Shown in pieces: positions 8,491-19,834 of a stretch of 64,000 nucleotides of DNA. The stretch lies in contig NZ_JAHOOZ010000001.1 of NCBI RefSeq assembly GCF_019075875.1, positions 124,001-188,000 of the forward strand. Reading direction: 5' to 3'. Position 1 is the first letter of the stretch. Each line of letters starts with the position of its first letter. This DNA comes from Novosphingobium sp. G106. Lineage in GTDB: Bacteria > Pseudomonadota > Alphaproteobacteria > Sphingomonadales > Sphingomonadaceae. Both the position numbers and the translations under genes were made by a program. The notes beneath the pieces were generated by a model that was not told the origin of the DNA, made no database searches, and was given only the letters and a program-made list of their open reading frames with translations.

Positions 8491-10945
8491 TCAGAATTTC
8501 AGGATCAAATCGGCACCGATCGTACGTGCCGGGACGTAGTTCGCCGAACCGTAAACCCCCAGCGTAGTGAGCGCGAAGGTCGCCTCGCGATTCTGCGTCA
8601 GGTTCTTGGCCCAGACTGCGAGTTCAGTATCCACGCCGCCGATCTTCATGTTTCTAAGGGCAGCGCGGGCGTTTACAATCCAGCTCGCTCCGACCTGTCG
8701 GATGCCGGCAAACTGCGGAATCCCTCTCAACCCTGTTCTGGGCCAACCAAAATGAGGAATGCCAGTTGCCATCGGCCCGTAGCAGCAGCGTAGTATCGCC
8801 CACGAGCGGTTCGGTTTCGAATTGGCCCCACAGACCGCCGGTCCATTTCGCCCTAAGCGCGGGCTGATAGTCGCCGCGATTCTGCGCGATCAGCACGGGA
8901 TTAACGGCCTCGAACTTAGTGTCGGTATAAGACAGGCTGCCGCCGATCGTCAGGCCGTGCGCCGGTGCTGCAGTCGCTTCGAATTCGAAGCCTTGGGCCT
9001 TCACCGGGCCGCCCTGCGGAACGACGATGGTGCCGACCGTATTGCTAAATCCGATTGGGAATGGCGGCGTGGGAAACAGAGCCGGGAAATTGCCGCCGCT
9101 CTGCGCCGTTTGCAGATTCTTATAGACCACATGGAACAGCGACAGATTGGTGCGCAACCGTTTGTCCAGAATATCCGCCTTGATACCAGCTTCCCATGAG
9201 GTCGCGGTCTCGGGGAGGAACTCCAGTCCCGAGACGGAGCCACCCGACACGAAGGCCGTCGAGAACTTGCCGTAGAGCAGGATATCGTCGCTGGGCTTGT
9301 AGTTCACACCGACCAGGTAATTGGGCTTGGTTTTCTTGTAGTCGAACGGCGGAAAGCTGATGCGCGCGTTGGCCGGGCCCGCTACCAGCTGGCCAGTCTT
9401 GTGGTCGTAGGTAATGCGGGCGCCGCCAATTAGGTCGAGCTGCGGAGTGACATGGATTTCGAGCTGCGCATAGCCGGCCAGCGATGTCGCTTTGTTGTAG
9501 TTGACCGCCTGGCTGCCGGTGATCACCCCGTTTGGAACGACTGAGAACGAAGTGGTGCCGGGAATGTTGAGCGCCCCGTTACGTTCATTCGAATGGTACC
9601 AAATGCCGCCAGCGGTCAGGGTGAAGAGATCGGAATCATAGTTGATCTGGACCTCGTCGCTCCACTGCTTGATATACGATTCGGCTTGAACGCCAAGCGC
9701 TACAAACGGTTGCCCAACTCTCGCCTGAAGGCCTGCCGCAATCACCGGAATGAATGAGGCCGGAAGCCCGCCGGCAATCGCTTGGAACGTCGCCAGGGGC
9801 ACAACGGCCTGCTGGGTGAAAGGCAGTCCGCTGAAGCCGTCGATAGGAGATGGGGCGAAGATATGCGAATAACGATAGGCGAAGATATTCTTCACTGACA
9901 GCCGGTCGTTGAGCACGAGCGTGCTCGTCAGACTATGGCCGTAGGTCTTCTGGTCGGATGGAATAACCCAACTGTTGTTTACGACCGAGGGTCGCTTTCC
10001 GTCAGCCGCGATATTGACCGGAGTGCTTTGACTGGTGAGAAGCGCATTGGTCAGTGGGCCGAGCAGCGCGCCAATTCCAGGCGCCGCCGCATTGATGCCG
10101 ACGAGTCCAGTGCCTTCCGGCGTTCCCTCCTCGCGGCTGTAGTCGAACTTGTAGACGGTCTTGAAGCTATCGCTCGGCTCGAACTTCACGGCGGCGAAAT
10201 AGGAATCGGACTTCCTAGTGCCGAGCCAATCAGGCGAACGACCGACACCCAATCCAGCCACCGTACGATCCCAGATCGCGCCTGCGCCAGCATTGCGGAT
10301 GTCGCCGCGCTTATAGTTGTGAACGAACGTGCCATAGGCGCTAAACGGTCCGATTTGCGGCGTGTCGACGCTCAAACGCATGCGATATTGATCATAATTG
10401 CCCACGGTGAAGGCAGCCTTCACCCCGACCTCGCCGCTGGGGTCACGTGTCGAGATGCTGACAGCGCCAGCCGTTGCGTTGCGACCGAACAGAGTGCCCT
10501 GCGGCCCGCGCAGCATTTCGATACGCTCGACATCGGGAAGATCGAAAATACCGCCGCGGCCCGAACCGATGTAGACCCCGTCGATATAGATCGACACCTG
10601 CTTGTCCGATCCGGGCACGACGCCATAGCTAATCGCGCCGCGGATCGAGAACGACGGCACCTGCGAACCGCCAGCCGCTGTGCGTACGATCACGCCCGGC
10701 GCAAGACCTGATAGATCGGAAACGCTGCTGACGCGATTGACCTCGAGCGTGTTCCCTGTGAGCGCAGTGACGGCGATTGGCACATCTTGGAGGCTCTGCT
10801 CACGCTTCTGCGCGGTGACGACGATTTCTTCGAGTCCACCGCTGTCGCTCGCGGCCTGGGCGTGGGCGGCGCTAGCCAACAGGCCGCTTGTCACCAAGGC
10901 TGAGGTCAACAGCAGGCCGGTATGAAAACTGTGCGGTTTAACCAT
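8491..10945 (-). pseudogene. TonB-dependent receptor, C-terminal frameshift
   Basis: An outer-membrane beta-barrel for TonB-driven import. Signal peptide of about 30 residues (ends ASAAHAQ), TonB-box-like EEIVVTAQKRE, plug domain with YIDGVYIG and the hallmark RGPQGTLFGRNATAGAV. The long frame runs from 10945 to 8654 but ends in an unrelated tail. The true C-terminus (PQFAGIRQVGASW ... IGADLILKF, ending in Phe as barrels do) is in another frame that begins near 8735. Start-to-stop length is a multiple of three plus one, so one extra base near 8725-8745 explains it; there is no long homopolymer. It is closely related to the TBDR at 32663-35191, whose C-terminus guided the repair. Confidence 0.88.
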
Positions 10946-11332
10946 TAGTCTCTCCCCTGATTGTATGGCGCAGCCTTCAAGAGCGTGCGTTCGGTAGTGA
11001 GTGGCTCGAATCGCTTCGAGCGGCTCAGAAAACTAATTCCTAACGACCGTTAGCCTAAAGCATGCGATATTCAAATGCACCTTATGAAATGCAATGTGCA
11101 TCAAGCAAGCTTTTGAGTTGGTCTGTGACTTTGTGGCCACACGAAGCGCTGCGCAGATGGGTGCCGCCCGGCGGGGCGACTATGAAGATGATCGACCCGG
11201 TGTGCGGTTATGGGGACAACGTCAGTATGGCATCGAGCGCAGCTCGCTTCCGCAAGTGCGACGTTGCCGACTCTCGCGCCACACCCTCTACTGACCGCTT
11301 GCCGAGCTCCGGTGGCTTCTTGTGGTTGGTGA
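10946..11332. other. Intergenic region upstream of TBDR
   Basis: Holds the promoter region of the minus-strand TBDR and the downstream end of the MFS gene. A plus-strand frame enters from here into the MFS gene as its antisense. I see no convincing gene, operator or terminator. Confidence 0.5.
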
Positions 11333-12559
11333 TTACCCTGGCACTACCAATGGCTTCGCATAGGCGAACAGAATCGCCGATAACAGTGATGCCACCACGG
11401 CCGCCCACAACGCCGGTGCGTAAGAGCCAGCGGCGTCGTGAACGACACTTGCCAAAAGCGGCCCAAGTGCACCGCCAAGCGCTGTCAGGCTCAGTAGCAC
11501 CGCATACACCGAGCCGAATACCGACGGCGCAAAGAAGCGCGGAGTCAGGCAAGCGAGCAGCGCCACCAGGCCTCCAGAGCAGATGCCCATTAAAAGACTA
11601 GCTGTAAGCGCAATAGTAATACTTGAGGACGGGAGTGCCATCAATGCGCAGGCCAGGGCGAACGTCACCATCACTCCGACGGAAACAACGGCTGTCCCCG
11701 CCCGATCAAATAGGGCTCCGAGAGCAATCTTTCCGGGAATGGCAGCCAGCCCCGCAGATCCCGCAATGGACGCCGCAGTCATCGGGGAGAAACCCCTGTC
11801 GGAGAGTGCAGGGGCCAGGTGAATCAGGCAGCCCGCAGAAGCGGTAAACGAGACGAGCACGGAAATGGCCAGTTTTAGAAATGTCGGCGAAAGGTAGATC
11901 GCACGCAGCGGAGGGCGAACTATCGGCAACGGGGCACCTACGTGCCGGCTTTCCCCAAATGATCGACGGTCGAAGAAGAAGACTGTGCAAACAAAAAATG
12001 CCGGCAGTGCAACGACGACCGCCAGCAACTGGTAAGCACTCCGCCAACCAAATTCATCGATCAGCATTCTGGCAAGCGGCGGTGCGACGGCCGCAGGCAG
12101 GCTGACGCCGCACAGTGCGACAGCCATTGCGAGACTGCGACCCTTGTCGAATGCATGAGCGATCACTGCCAGCCACACCGCTGGACCTATAAGGGCCGCG
12201 GCCAGAGCGTGGCAGGCCCAAATTACCAGCCATAGGGCTGGGCTGGCGGTTGCGAGGGAAAATCCGGCTAGCGCCAGCGCCGAAAGTACGATGCCAGGTA
12301 TCACCAAGCGGCGAGCATTGACCCGATCCACCACGCGGCCCGCCAACGGCGTGACGAGGAACGATAGGATGAGCGCGGCCGACATGCCGGCTGAGGTCTC
12401 GGTACGGGACCAGCCGAATTCGTGTTCAAGCGAAGGAAGGAATTGGCCTAACGAATAAATCGCGAAAATGGGCACTGGAATGCCGAGTAAGCTGCAAAGG
12501 ACCAAAGGCCAGTTATTTGCCCATTCGCGCCTTGCACTAATCTCTCGCTCGGGGGCCAT
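11333..12559 (-). CDS. MFS transporter
   Basis: An intact 408-residue major facilitator with about twelve hydrophobic segments. It begins REWANNWPLVLCSLLGIPVP and has a loop-2/3 signature GRVVDRVNARRLV near residue 75 and the central cytoplasmic loop before SPTFLKLAISVLV. It is similar in layout to the second MFS of this window (27151-28352), which starts with the same REWAxxWPLP pattern. These oxalate/formate- or monocarboxylate-type MFS proteins usually move organic acids, so uptake of an acidic substrate or export of a product is plausible. It lies between a DUF1214 gene (97 bases upstream) and a TBDR. Confidence 0.85.
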   Translation of the reverse strand: MAPEREISARREWANNWPLVLCSLLGIPVPIFAIYSLGQFLPSLEHEFGWSRTETSAGMSAALILSFLVTPLAGRVVDRVNARRLVIPGIVLSALALAGFSLATASPALWLVIWACHALAAALIGPAVWLAVIAHAFDKGRSLAMAVALCGVSLPAAVAPPLARMLIDEFGWRSAYQLLAVVVALPAFFVCTVFFFDRRSFGESRHVGAPLPIVRPPLRAIYLSPTFLKLAISVLVSFTASAGCLIHLAPALSDRGFSPMTAASIAGSAGLAAIPGKIALGALFDRAGTAVVSVGVMVTFALACALMALPSSSITIALTASLLMGICSGGLVALLACLTPRFFAPSVFGSVYAVLLSLTALGGALGPLLASVVHDAAGSYAPALWAAVVASLLSAILFAYAKPLVVPG

Positions 12560-12655
12560 GGCCGCATCCTCTTTGGGACTCGTTAAAAACAGAAAACGTG
12601 AAGAATCTCATGGTACTTTTAGGCAAGGAAACGCTTTTGATAGCATTCACAATTT

Positions 12656-13915
12656 TTACCACTTGCGTCGCATCTGCGCCCCCAAGCGACGATCACGCAC
12701 TCGCCGATCACGCTCATCAGATGATATCCTGAGCGTATTGGCGGGTAAGACTTTTGATAGGTTGCTTAGTTTGACCACTGTCGCAGTCGGCACCGGCGCT
12801 GAATCGCAAGTGTTCCAGCGCCCCTGGATTACGCCTTCGTTATACCCGCCGGTATCGAGCCAGTTCGCCACGCCGGGATCGCGCTTAGCGATCACTGCGC
12901 GGAACTTTCCATCGCTGTCGAGCGTCGCCTGCACGGCATTCAGACTCGCCTGATGATTAGCATAGTCGACGGTCCTGAATTGCATGTCCCCGACCAGGAA
13001 GGACCAGTAAAGGCATTTACTGGGAACCGTCGTCTCGAGAACCAGTGCCTCATCGTCGGCGATGCGGTACAATCCTTCAAGATAGACCTGTCCGGGGAAG
13101 GTTCCCCATGGCTCGACCGCCACGCGGTTCCACATGTTCTTCGCCTGCAGATCCTTCATGTGGTTGAACCAGACCATGCTGTCCCTCTTGACGAAGTCAA
13201 CTACCGACTGGAGCCTAGTCGAAATGGCTCTGGCCGAGGGGCGGCCGGCGCCGACTGGCGTGTCGAGCCGCTCGATTCCGACAACAGGGTCTCGTTCATT
13301 TAGCCAATCGTAGGCGACTGACCGCATGAACATTCCCGTTGAGCGCGGATCCATCTGAACCCACTCCCCGGTATACCCTTGCGGTCGTTCCGCGCTGAGA
13401 ATAAAGTCGAATTTACCGTCCGCGCTGACTGACATTTGATCGAGGCGGAAGAAGTTGAACATCGACGTTTTATTTTGCTTCGGATCTTGGGAATTGTTCG
13501 TGCCTATTAGCTGGATAAAGGTGAAGAGGTTGCTCCCCTTGAACCCGCGCAGCCGATAGATGCCCTTCCCATCGAGCGGAGTGCCATAATAGACGTAGTC
13601 CGGATTCGGTGCGGCAATGTTGTAGCCCATGTTGAAAGTCGGCACGAATTGAGGGTTATTAGGATCAACAGTTGCATAGGTTAACCATGCCCGCGAGAGC
13701 TGCCCGAACAAAAGATTCCAGGCTTCTTGGCGATTTTGAGGGTCATGCGAGTTGTAGACACTCCCGATCACGTCGTCGCCGGCAGCCGAAAGTGTTGCTA
13801 TATAATCTTTCCACTCGGGCAGCCTATTTGCCGCCGGAGACTCCGCAGACAGAGGGCTAGCGGTCACAAAAAGGCTGAATATCGCCAATCCATTTATCAG
13901 CTTGCGTTTCGGCAT
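12656..13915 (-). CDS. DUF1214 protein with signal peptide
   Basis: A 419-residue secreted protein. The ATG at 13915 is chosen because it has an AGGAG site six bases upstream and opens a clean signal peptide (MPKRKLINGLAIFSLFVTAS, cleavage around LSAES); a longer frame to 13960 has no such site. The C-terminal third carries the DUF1214 pattern: YWSFLVGDMQFRTVDY, then SLNAVQATLDSDGKFRAVI and DPGVANWLDTGG. It is a paralogue of the cytoplasmic-looking DUF1214 protein at 22102-23280, but exported. Function is unknown; these proteins recur in sphingomonad catabolic clusters. It is 19 bases upstream-adjacent to the TBDR stop at 13935, so the two are likely co-transcribed. Confidence 0.82.
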   Translation of the reverse strand: MPKRKLINGLAIFSLFVTASPLSAESPAANRLPEWKDYIATLSAAGDDVIGSVYNSHDPQNRQEAWNLLFGQLSRAWLTYATVDPNNPQFVPTFNMGYNIAAPNPDYVYYGTPLDGKGIYRLRGFKGSNLFTFIQLIGTNNSQDPKQNKTSMFNFFRLDQMSVSADGKFDFILSAERPQGYTGEWVQMDPRSTGMFMRSVAYDWLNERDPVVGIERLDTPVGAGRPSARAISTRLQSVVDFVKRDSMVWFNHMKDLQAKNMWNRVAVEPWGTFPGQVYLEGLYRIADDEALVLETTVPSKCLYWSFLVGDMQFRTVDYANHQASLNAVQATLDSDGKFRAVIAKRDPGVANWLDTGGYNEGVIQGRWNTCDSAPVPTATVVKLSNLSKVLPANTLRISSDERDRRVRDRRLGAQMRRKW

Positions 13916-13934
13916 ATTGATCTCCTGTTTGAGT

Positions 13935-16173
13935 TCAGAACCGGTAGGCTGCAGATACACCGTATGTTCGTGGATCGCCCGGATAGCCGCTTAGGAACCC
14001 CAGCGTCGGAATCGAGGTTGTTCGGTTAAGATACCGCTTGTTAGCGAGGTTCTTCCCGAACACCGAAAAGGTGAATCCATTCGCTAGCTTCGCGGCAAGC
14101 GATGCGTTGATTAGCCCGTAGCTCGCCTGTTGGTTGAGGGGGTCATTAGGTGGAACCGGCGCGAAGTAGACGCGCGAGCGCCAAGCGTAATCGGCATGGA
14201 GTACAACATCTGTCGAGGCTAGCGACACCGTGTAGTCTCCGCTCAGCGTAAAGGTTGTCTTGGGCGTGTACGCGAACGGCGATCCGGCCACGAGGCCAAC
14301 CACGGTCGGCGAGAGCTTCTTGTATTTGGCGTCCAGTAAGGCCAACGAGCCGCTGAGCCGGAGGGCGCCCAGCGCAGCTTCGGCTTCAAGCTCGAGACCC
14401 CTGATGCGCGCGGTGCCGGCGTTCTGACTAAGGGCGACCGTTGTGCCAGGACCGAAGGCGACATTTGCCAATATCTGGATGTCCGTGAAATCTGACTGGA
14501 AGACATCGCCACTGACGCGAAGAGCGCGAGCTACCTCAAACTTGGCACCCAGCTCGTAACTGTCAACTTTCTCCGGCCCGAACGGAAGCAAGGTGTTGGC
14601 AGAGACGCCGCGCGTATTGTAACCTCCTGAACGGAAGCCGCGCGACCACTTGAGATAGATTAGCGCATTACTGCTTGGCTTGTAATTCACACCCACGGTC
14701 AGCGGCACATATGAAAAGGTCTTGTTCGGCAGTGGAACAAGGCAGGTCGGAACGGTCGCTCCCGTGATCGCGCAGGAAGCAATTGTGCCGGGGGCGCCAT
14801 TGGTGGTGGATGCATTGCGGCTGTAAACATCAAGCCGCCGCCGGTCGCTAGCATAGCGAATTCCACCGACGAACTGGATCTGGTTGGTTATCGAATAGGT
14901 CACTTGGCCGAATACCGCGAGATTCCGGTTGAACGCCGTTCCATCGGTTATAGTAAAGTTTGGCCCGAGCGGGTAGACGAAGTGAGAAATTACTTCATCT
15001 CTACCTTTTTCAGAAAAATAATAGGCGCCAACTATCCAGTCTAGGTCGTTGTCCAGCGCTTTGCCGTAAAACTGTAGTTCTTGACTGAATTGATGTTGCT
15101 TGGACGAATTGCGGTATATCTGCAGCATCTCGAACGGCGTGGCGTCTTGGTCGAGGTTGTTAAGTGTGCGGTTCACCTCGCGATAAGCCGTAATTGACTT
15201 AATGCTTGTTTCCCCGATCGCGCCCTCGACCACCAGCGAGCTCCCCCAACTGCGGGACATTAATGGGCCCTTCGTCTGGGAGCTCGGTCGGGTGCTAAAT
15301 GGACTGACGAACTGAGCGGCCGTTTGCGTTCCGCCCGAGACTGTTTTTGCGAGCGTCTCGCCAATGGGGAAGGTTTTGAGCAAGGTGAACCATTGTCCGT
15401 CTGAGTGCAGAATCGGAGTAGTCGGCACTGGCCAGCAGTTGCCATCCATCTGCCACGTCAGCTCTGAGCGAGGCCCGTCCATATTCCTGATTCTGGCCGT
15501 TAAGGTCCGCGCCAGTGACCGCGCTCTTAGCATAGCCATCGTGCTGGGTATGACTTCCAACTACGCGGATGGCGGCTTCCTCCCCGAGCGGGATGTTAAG
15601 AACGCTGGTGAGTGACAGGGTATTGAAATTGCCAATTCGGCCGCTGACCATTCCCTCAAATTTGTCCGTCGGGTGGTTGGGTGTGATGGAGACTGCCCCG
15701 CCGATGGTATTACGGCCAAACAACGTTCCTTGCGGACCGCGCAGCACCTCCACCCGTTCGACGTCGAGGAACGCCATGTTGCCGCCCGTGAATCGGCCCA
15801 GGTAGACCCCATCAATATATATTCCAACAGCCGGATCGACGGCCGCGACGATGTCTTGTGCAACCTGTCCGCGAATTGTGAGCAACTGACTGGACCCGTC
15901 GCCGAACGGAGCAGCCGAAAGGCTTGGTGCGATGCGTTGCAGCGATTCCACGTCTGAAATTTGGCGCGTTTCCAGCGTGTTTGCCTGAAGCGCAGTGACG
16001 GCAACAGGAACGTTCATGAGGTTTTCCTCACGTCGGGTCGCAGTTACAATGATCTCCTGCAGCCCGTCCTTGCTCGCGTCACGTTCGTTTTGCGCAAGCG
16101 CGAGCCCACCGTGGAGCACCGCCGCTGCGCTAGCGACGCCAGAAAGCAATCTCCAATATTTTCGCCCTAGCAT
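13935..16173 (-). pseudogene. TonB-dependent receptor, mid-gene frameshift
   Basis: An outer-membrane receptor. The start at 16173 opens a signal peptide (MLGRKYWRLLSGVASAAAVL ... ALAQ), followed by LQEIIVTATRREENL, the plug with YIDGVYLGRF and RGPQGTLFGRNTIGGAV. The N-terminal frame is lost near 15390 after SADYSDS. The remaining barrel, from DGQWFTLLKTF to the terminal YGVSAAYRF, lies in another frame to the stop at 13935. Start-to-stop length is three times an integer plus one, so a single extra base (or loss of two) explains it. No homopolymer is at the junction. The receptor belongs to the group with plug motif GxFTGGNMAFLDVERVEVL and is distinct from the other TBDRs here. Confidence 0.87.
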
Positions 16174-16352
16174 AGTCACCACCCTATATAGTCTGGAGTG
16201 CGAAAAGATCGTGACATTCTCGTGCATATGTCGCCGGTCTGTTCGGTAGTTTGTTTTATCCCGATTTATCGGAGCGCGAAGTATAAAGTAAGTCGATTCA
16301 TCGTGATGGGAAAAGTCTGCCAATTGCGCCGGGCATGATTAGAGAAATCAAA

Positions 16353-18560
16353 CTAGAATCTAAACTCTGCCCGCACGCCATACGTGCGAGGATCGCCGTA
16401 GTTTCCGCCATCTGCGAAATTGGAAACGAGGAAATTTGCCAGATAGGCCTTGTCGGTCAGGTTCTTTCCCCAAAGAACCAGTCGAAGACCTTCCAGCGCC
16501 GAGGGTGAAAAGGCCAGCTCACCGGAAACCGTTGCGTAGTGGCTCGGCCCCAGCCGGTTCGACACTTCGTAGCCATAGCCATCGTTGTAATATACAGATC
16601 CAAACGCCTCGACGCGACCGGCACTGATCTTCACAGTGTAGTTCGCGGAGAATGTCGCGGTGACTTTGGGAGTGCGCAGCATCCTCTTGCCGCTCAGGTC
16701 AACTGCGATTGTGTCATTGGCGCCGCCGGTCGCGTTAAGCGTACCTGCCGGAAGGTGTGGCACGAAGACCTGTGCGCCGGGAAACTTGCGGTATTTGCCG
16801 TCAAGCAGGCTGATACCGCCCGCCAAGGTCAGTTGGGGCGTTACAGCCCAGTTTAGGTCGACATCCACTCCCTTGATTCTAGCTGACGCGGCATTTTGCT
16901 GGATGTAAACTGGCGGCGCATAGGCGACGACCTGCAGGTCCTTATAGTCATAGTAGAAGGCGGCCAAATTGAAATGAACGCCGGGAAGAGGGGTCCCCTT
17001 GTAACCGACCTCGTAGGCAGTGATTACCTCGGGATTGACTGGATCCTGGCTCAGGTTGGCCGCGTTGATCACTCCGCTCTTGAAGCCCTGGCTGTAGCTT
17101 GCATAGATATTCGAATGTTGATCGAGCTCATACCGTGCCGTCACCCGCGGGGTAAACTTCGAGAAGCTTGCTGGTCCTTTCGGCCGCTCCTCTAAATTGC
17201 CGGTCGTGAAGTTTTTTGCGAAACCGTGCTGCTTCTCGTACGTGAAGCGGCCGCCAGCGGTTAGAACTAGCGATGACGTTGGACGATACGTTATCTCAGC
17301 GTATCCAGCATAGACTTCCTTGTCGAGCCGCTGCCAGTTCTCAAGCAGGAAGGTTGGCGCTATTGGCGCGCTCGGGGGGAGGTTGGGTGACCTTAGTCGA
17401 AAGATATTGGGGAACAGCTCCTCGGTTCCGGTCAGGTACAGCCCGCCGACGATGAAGCTTACGGGTCCCATATCCTTCGATACGAAGTTCATTTCCTGAA
17501 CGAAGTAGTGGCCGCTATTGGTCGCTTGAGATTCTGCAAAGTTTGTGGGGCTATAATCGACGTCGGCTAGCCAGTTTATTCGGTTATTCGTGTATGCGGT
17601 CATAGTGTTTAGCGTGCCCGGACCGACATCGATCTCGGCATGGATATTTCCACCGTAGACCCTGGCTGTGAAGAATACGTCGGGGTTAGTTCCGAAATTC
17701 TTGGCGCTCGTCACACGCGGTGCGCCAGGGATCAGCACATAGCCCGTCGAATTCCCATTCAGCGCGAACCCAGCATATGCGCTGGAATCTGTCCGTTTCG
17801 AGTAGAATCCAGTTACTGTGACACGAGCTGTTTCCGATAACTCGAACAACAACTTGCCGCGCGCTACGGCCGACTCTAAGCCGCTTTCGCGCTGCCCAGT
17901 TACGATATGGGTACGAAAGCCGTCGCGGTTCTGAATACCACCCGAGAGGCTGGCGGCGATATTATTATTGATAGGACCGCTGACGAACCCGCGCACGTTG
18001 ATGTCGTTGTAATTGCCGTAGCTGGCGCTAATCTTTCCGGTAATGTCGAAGCTCGGGGCCATCGTGCTGATGAGGATCGCACCTCCTGTCGCGTTCTGAC
18101 CGTAAAGTGACCCTTGTGGACCTTTAAGCACCTCAATACTTTGGACATCAGGCAAATCCATCTGGGTGGCGGATTGCTGCGGCTGGTATACGCCGTCAAG
18201 ATAGATGGCTACGTTTGAGTTGTCCCCTACGTTGGCACCGGTCGACGACACGCCCCGGATTGCGGGCTGCAGGAAGCCGCCCTGCAGCTGCATCACTACG
18301 GAAGGCGCGACCTGCGCGATATCGGAGGTCGAATTCACACCTGACCGGGCCAAATCATCCGCGGACAGCACTTTGATCGACATCGGGACATCCTGAAGCA
18401 ATTCCGATCGCCGCTGTGCTGTCACGACGATATCGCTGCCCGTGTCGACCGCTTGTGCGGCTGGACCTTTAACCTCGGTTTGCGCGAAGGTCTTTGCCGG
18501 TAAGAGAAGAATAGCGCCAGCAAACAAGGCACTGCGAAACTGTGGTCCCGTACTATTCAT
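16353..18560 (-). CDS. TonB-dependent receptor
   Basis: An intact receptor of 735 residues: signal peptide (ends PAKTFAQ), TonB-box-like DIVVTAQRRSELLQDV near residue 43, plug domain with IYLDGVYQPQQ and KGPQGSLYGQNATGGAI, and a barrel ending YGVRAEFRF with the terminal Phe needed for BAM insertion. It has KNLTDKAYLANF near the C-terminus. It sits directly downstream (118 bases) of the sulfotransferase/DUF1214 operon on the same strand and could import the compound that operon processes. Substrate unknown; the plug resembles receptors for plant-derived or steroid-like molecules rather than siderophore receptors, which is only a weak inference. Confidence 0.92.
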   Translation of the reverse strand: MNSTGPQFRSALFAGAILLLPAKTFAQTEVKGPAAQAVDTGSDIVVTAQRRSELLQDVPMSIKVLSADDLARSGVNSTSDIAQVAPSVVMQLQGGFLQPAIRGVSSTGANVGDNSNVAIYLDGVYQPQQSATQMDLPDVQSIEVLKGPQGSLYGQNATGGAILISTMAPSFDITGKISASYGNYNDINVRGFVSGPINNNIAASLSGGIQNRDGFRTHIVTGQRESGLESAVARGKLLFELSETARVTVTGFYSKRTDSSAYAGFALNGNSTGYVLIPGAPRVTSAKNFGTNPDVFFTARVYGGNIHAEIDVGPGTLNTMTAYTNNRINWLADVDYSPTNFAESQATNSGHYFVQEMNFVSKDMGPVSFIVGGLYLTGTEELFPNIFRLRSPNLPPSAPIAPTFLLENWQRLDKEVYAGYAEITYRPTSSLVLTAGGRFTYEKQHGFAKNFTTGNLEERPKGPASFSKFTPRVTARYELDQHSNIYASYSQGFKSGVINAANLSQDPVNPEVITAYEVGYKGTPLPGVHFNLAAFYYDYKDLQVVAYAPPVYIQQNAASARIKGVDVDLNWAVTPQLTLAGGISLLDGKYRKFPGAQVFVPHLPAGTLNATGGANDTIAVDLSGKRMLRTPKVTATFSANYTVKISAGRVEAFGSVYYNDGYGYEVSNRLGPSHYATVSGELAFSPSALEGLRLVLWGKNLTDKAYLANFLVSNFADGGNYGDPRTYGVRAEFRF

Positions 18561-18678
18561 GAACGGCTCCCCCCGTTGTTGGATGTAGGTAGATTATTTT
18601 GCAAGTATAGGTATTGTCTTGTGCTAATTAGGTATTAACAATCCCATCACTCTGTAAGAACAATGTCGTTCTTAGAAT

Positions 18679-19791
18679 TCAATTCAATTTATGGTGACGC
18701 GGAGTCCGTCTTTTTTTCGCAGACTCCCGGATCGCATCAATGACCTTCATGCAGGCAAGGCCATCAGCGAAGGTTGCCGGTGCCGCCGGACTGGGAGAGC
18801 ACTTGCCTTCGATCCGCGCTCGCAGCACCTCGCAGAGCCGCGTATAGGGAGCGATCTCGTGCGAAGTGAGGAACTGCCATTCGGTGCTTTCGTGACGAGG
18901 ATCCAGAAGGGGCTCAGTCACTGTCGGCAGGGCGAGATCGGCGGGAACGGTTAGCTCGCGCGCGCCTTCCATGTTGGCGAGCCACACCGCTTCACCCTCG
19001 GTCCACAGTGTTCCTTTGGTGCCGGCGACGCGGTAAAGGCCGGTCGCTGGTCCCAACGCGCCCGAGGTCTGCTGCATGATACCCGACACGCCGTTGACCA
19101 GCCGAAAGCGCACCACGAAGGAGTCTTCTATTCGCTCAGCTGCATCGCACACTTTCGTCAAGTCGGCGCTCACTGAGGCGAATTCGCCGATCTCGGTGCG
19201 GATCTGATCGATGATGTGCGACCCCGACGCGCCGAGCCAGCCTCCCCCCATTGCAGGATCGAACCACCAGCGCGGCAAGTCGGAAGCAAAATCCCTTACG
19301 TAGCCGCCAAAGCCGACGAGCGATGCAAAGCGGGGCTCGCCGATCAGGCCCTGAGCAATCGCGCGGGCAACGAGCGCGCGTTGCGGGACGAAGCGAAACT
19401 CGTGGCCAAGCATGTGCACCTTGCCTGCAGTCACCGCCGCGTCGAGCAAGGTTTGTGCTTCGCCTACGCTGGTGACGAAAGGCTTCTCGCACAGGACGTG
19501 GCAGCCGAGCGCCAACGCATCGAGCGAAAGCGCCGAGTGTTCATACGGCGGCGCGGCGATCGCAACGGTGCCGGCGCCAGTATGCGCTATTGCCTCTGTG
19601 AGGTCAGTGAACGAATTGGGGACTTGGTTGATGGCCGCGCGAGCGGAGGTTCGCGCGCGGTCGGTGCCGACGAGGCCCACCACGTCGAAACCCGCTGCGC
19701 GCAGGGCCGGAACCTGGATTCTGCACCCGAAGCCCGTGCCGACGACTATCGCGCGCAGCGCAGGATTCGCGGCGGAATTATCTAATGTCAT
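18679..19791 (-). CDS. Gfo/Idh/MocA family oxidoreductase
   Basis: A 370-residue NAD(P)-dependent oxidoreductase. The N-terminal Rossmann motif is VVGTGFGCRIQVPALRAAG, and the family lysine motif CEKPF is near residue 98. The second half is the alpha/beta catalytic domain with a WWFDPAMGGGWLGASGSHIIDQ segment (the G-x-L-x-D/G-x-x-x-H-x-x-D/Q pattern). Such enzymes oxidise or reduce hydroxyl/keto groups on sugars, cyclitols and also non-sugar rings. It is the last gene of the five-gene operon starting at 23842, 43 bases behind the Zn alcohol dehydrogenase, so the two may act in sequence on the same alcohol. Confidence 0.88.
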   Translation of the reverse strand: MTLDNSAANPALRAIVVGTGFGCRIQVPALRAAGFDVVGLVGTDRARTSARAAINQVPNSFTDLTEAIAHTGAGTVAIAAPPYEHSALSLDALALGCHVLCEKPFVTSVGEAQTLLDAAVTAGKVHMLGHEFRFVPQRALVARAIAQGLIGEPRFASLVGFGGYVRDFASDLPRWWFDPAMGGGWLGASGSHIIDQIRTEIGEFASVSADLTKVCDAAERIEDSFVVRFRLVNGVSGIMQQTSGALGPATGLYRVAGTKGTLWTEGEAVWLANMEGARELTVPADLALPTVTEPLLDPRHESTEWQFLTSHEIAPYTRLCEVLRARIEGKCSPSPAAPATFADGLACMKVIDAIRESAKKRRTPRHHKLN

Positions 19792-19834
19792 GGTAAATCC
19801 TCATTCAATATCGCGGCATGGAGCGGAGCCGGCG

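Noticed and set aside
11062..11601. Plus-strand frame entering the MFS gene
   Set aside because: It is mostly antisense to the MFS coding sequence and has no recognisable domain.
18655..18674. Small inverted repeat TAAGAAC-N6-GTTCTTA after the Gfo/Idh gene
   Set aside because: Seven-bp AT-rich stem without a U-tract; too weak to call a terminator or operator.
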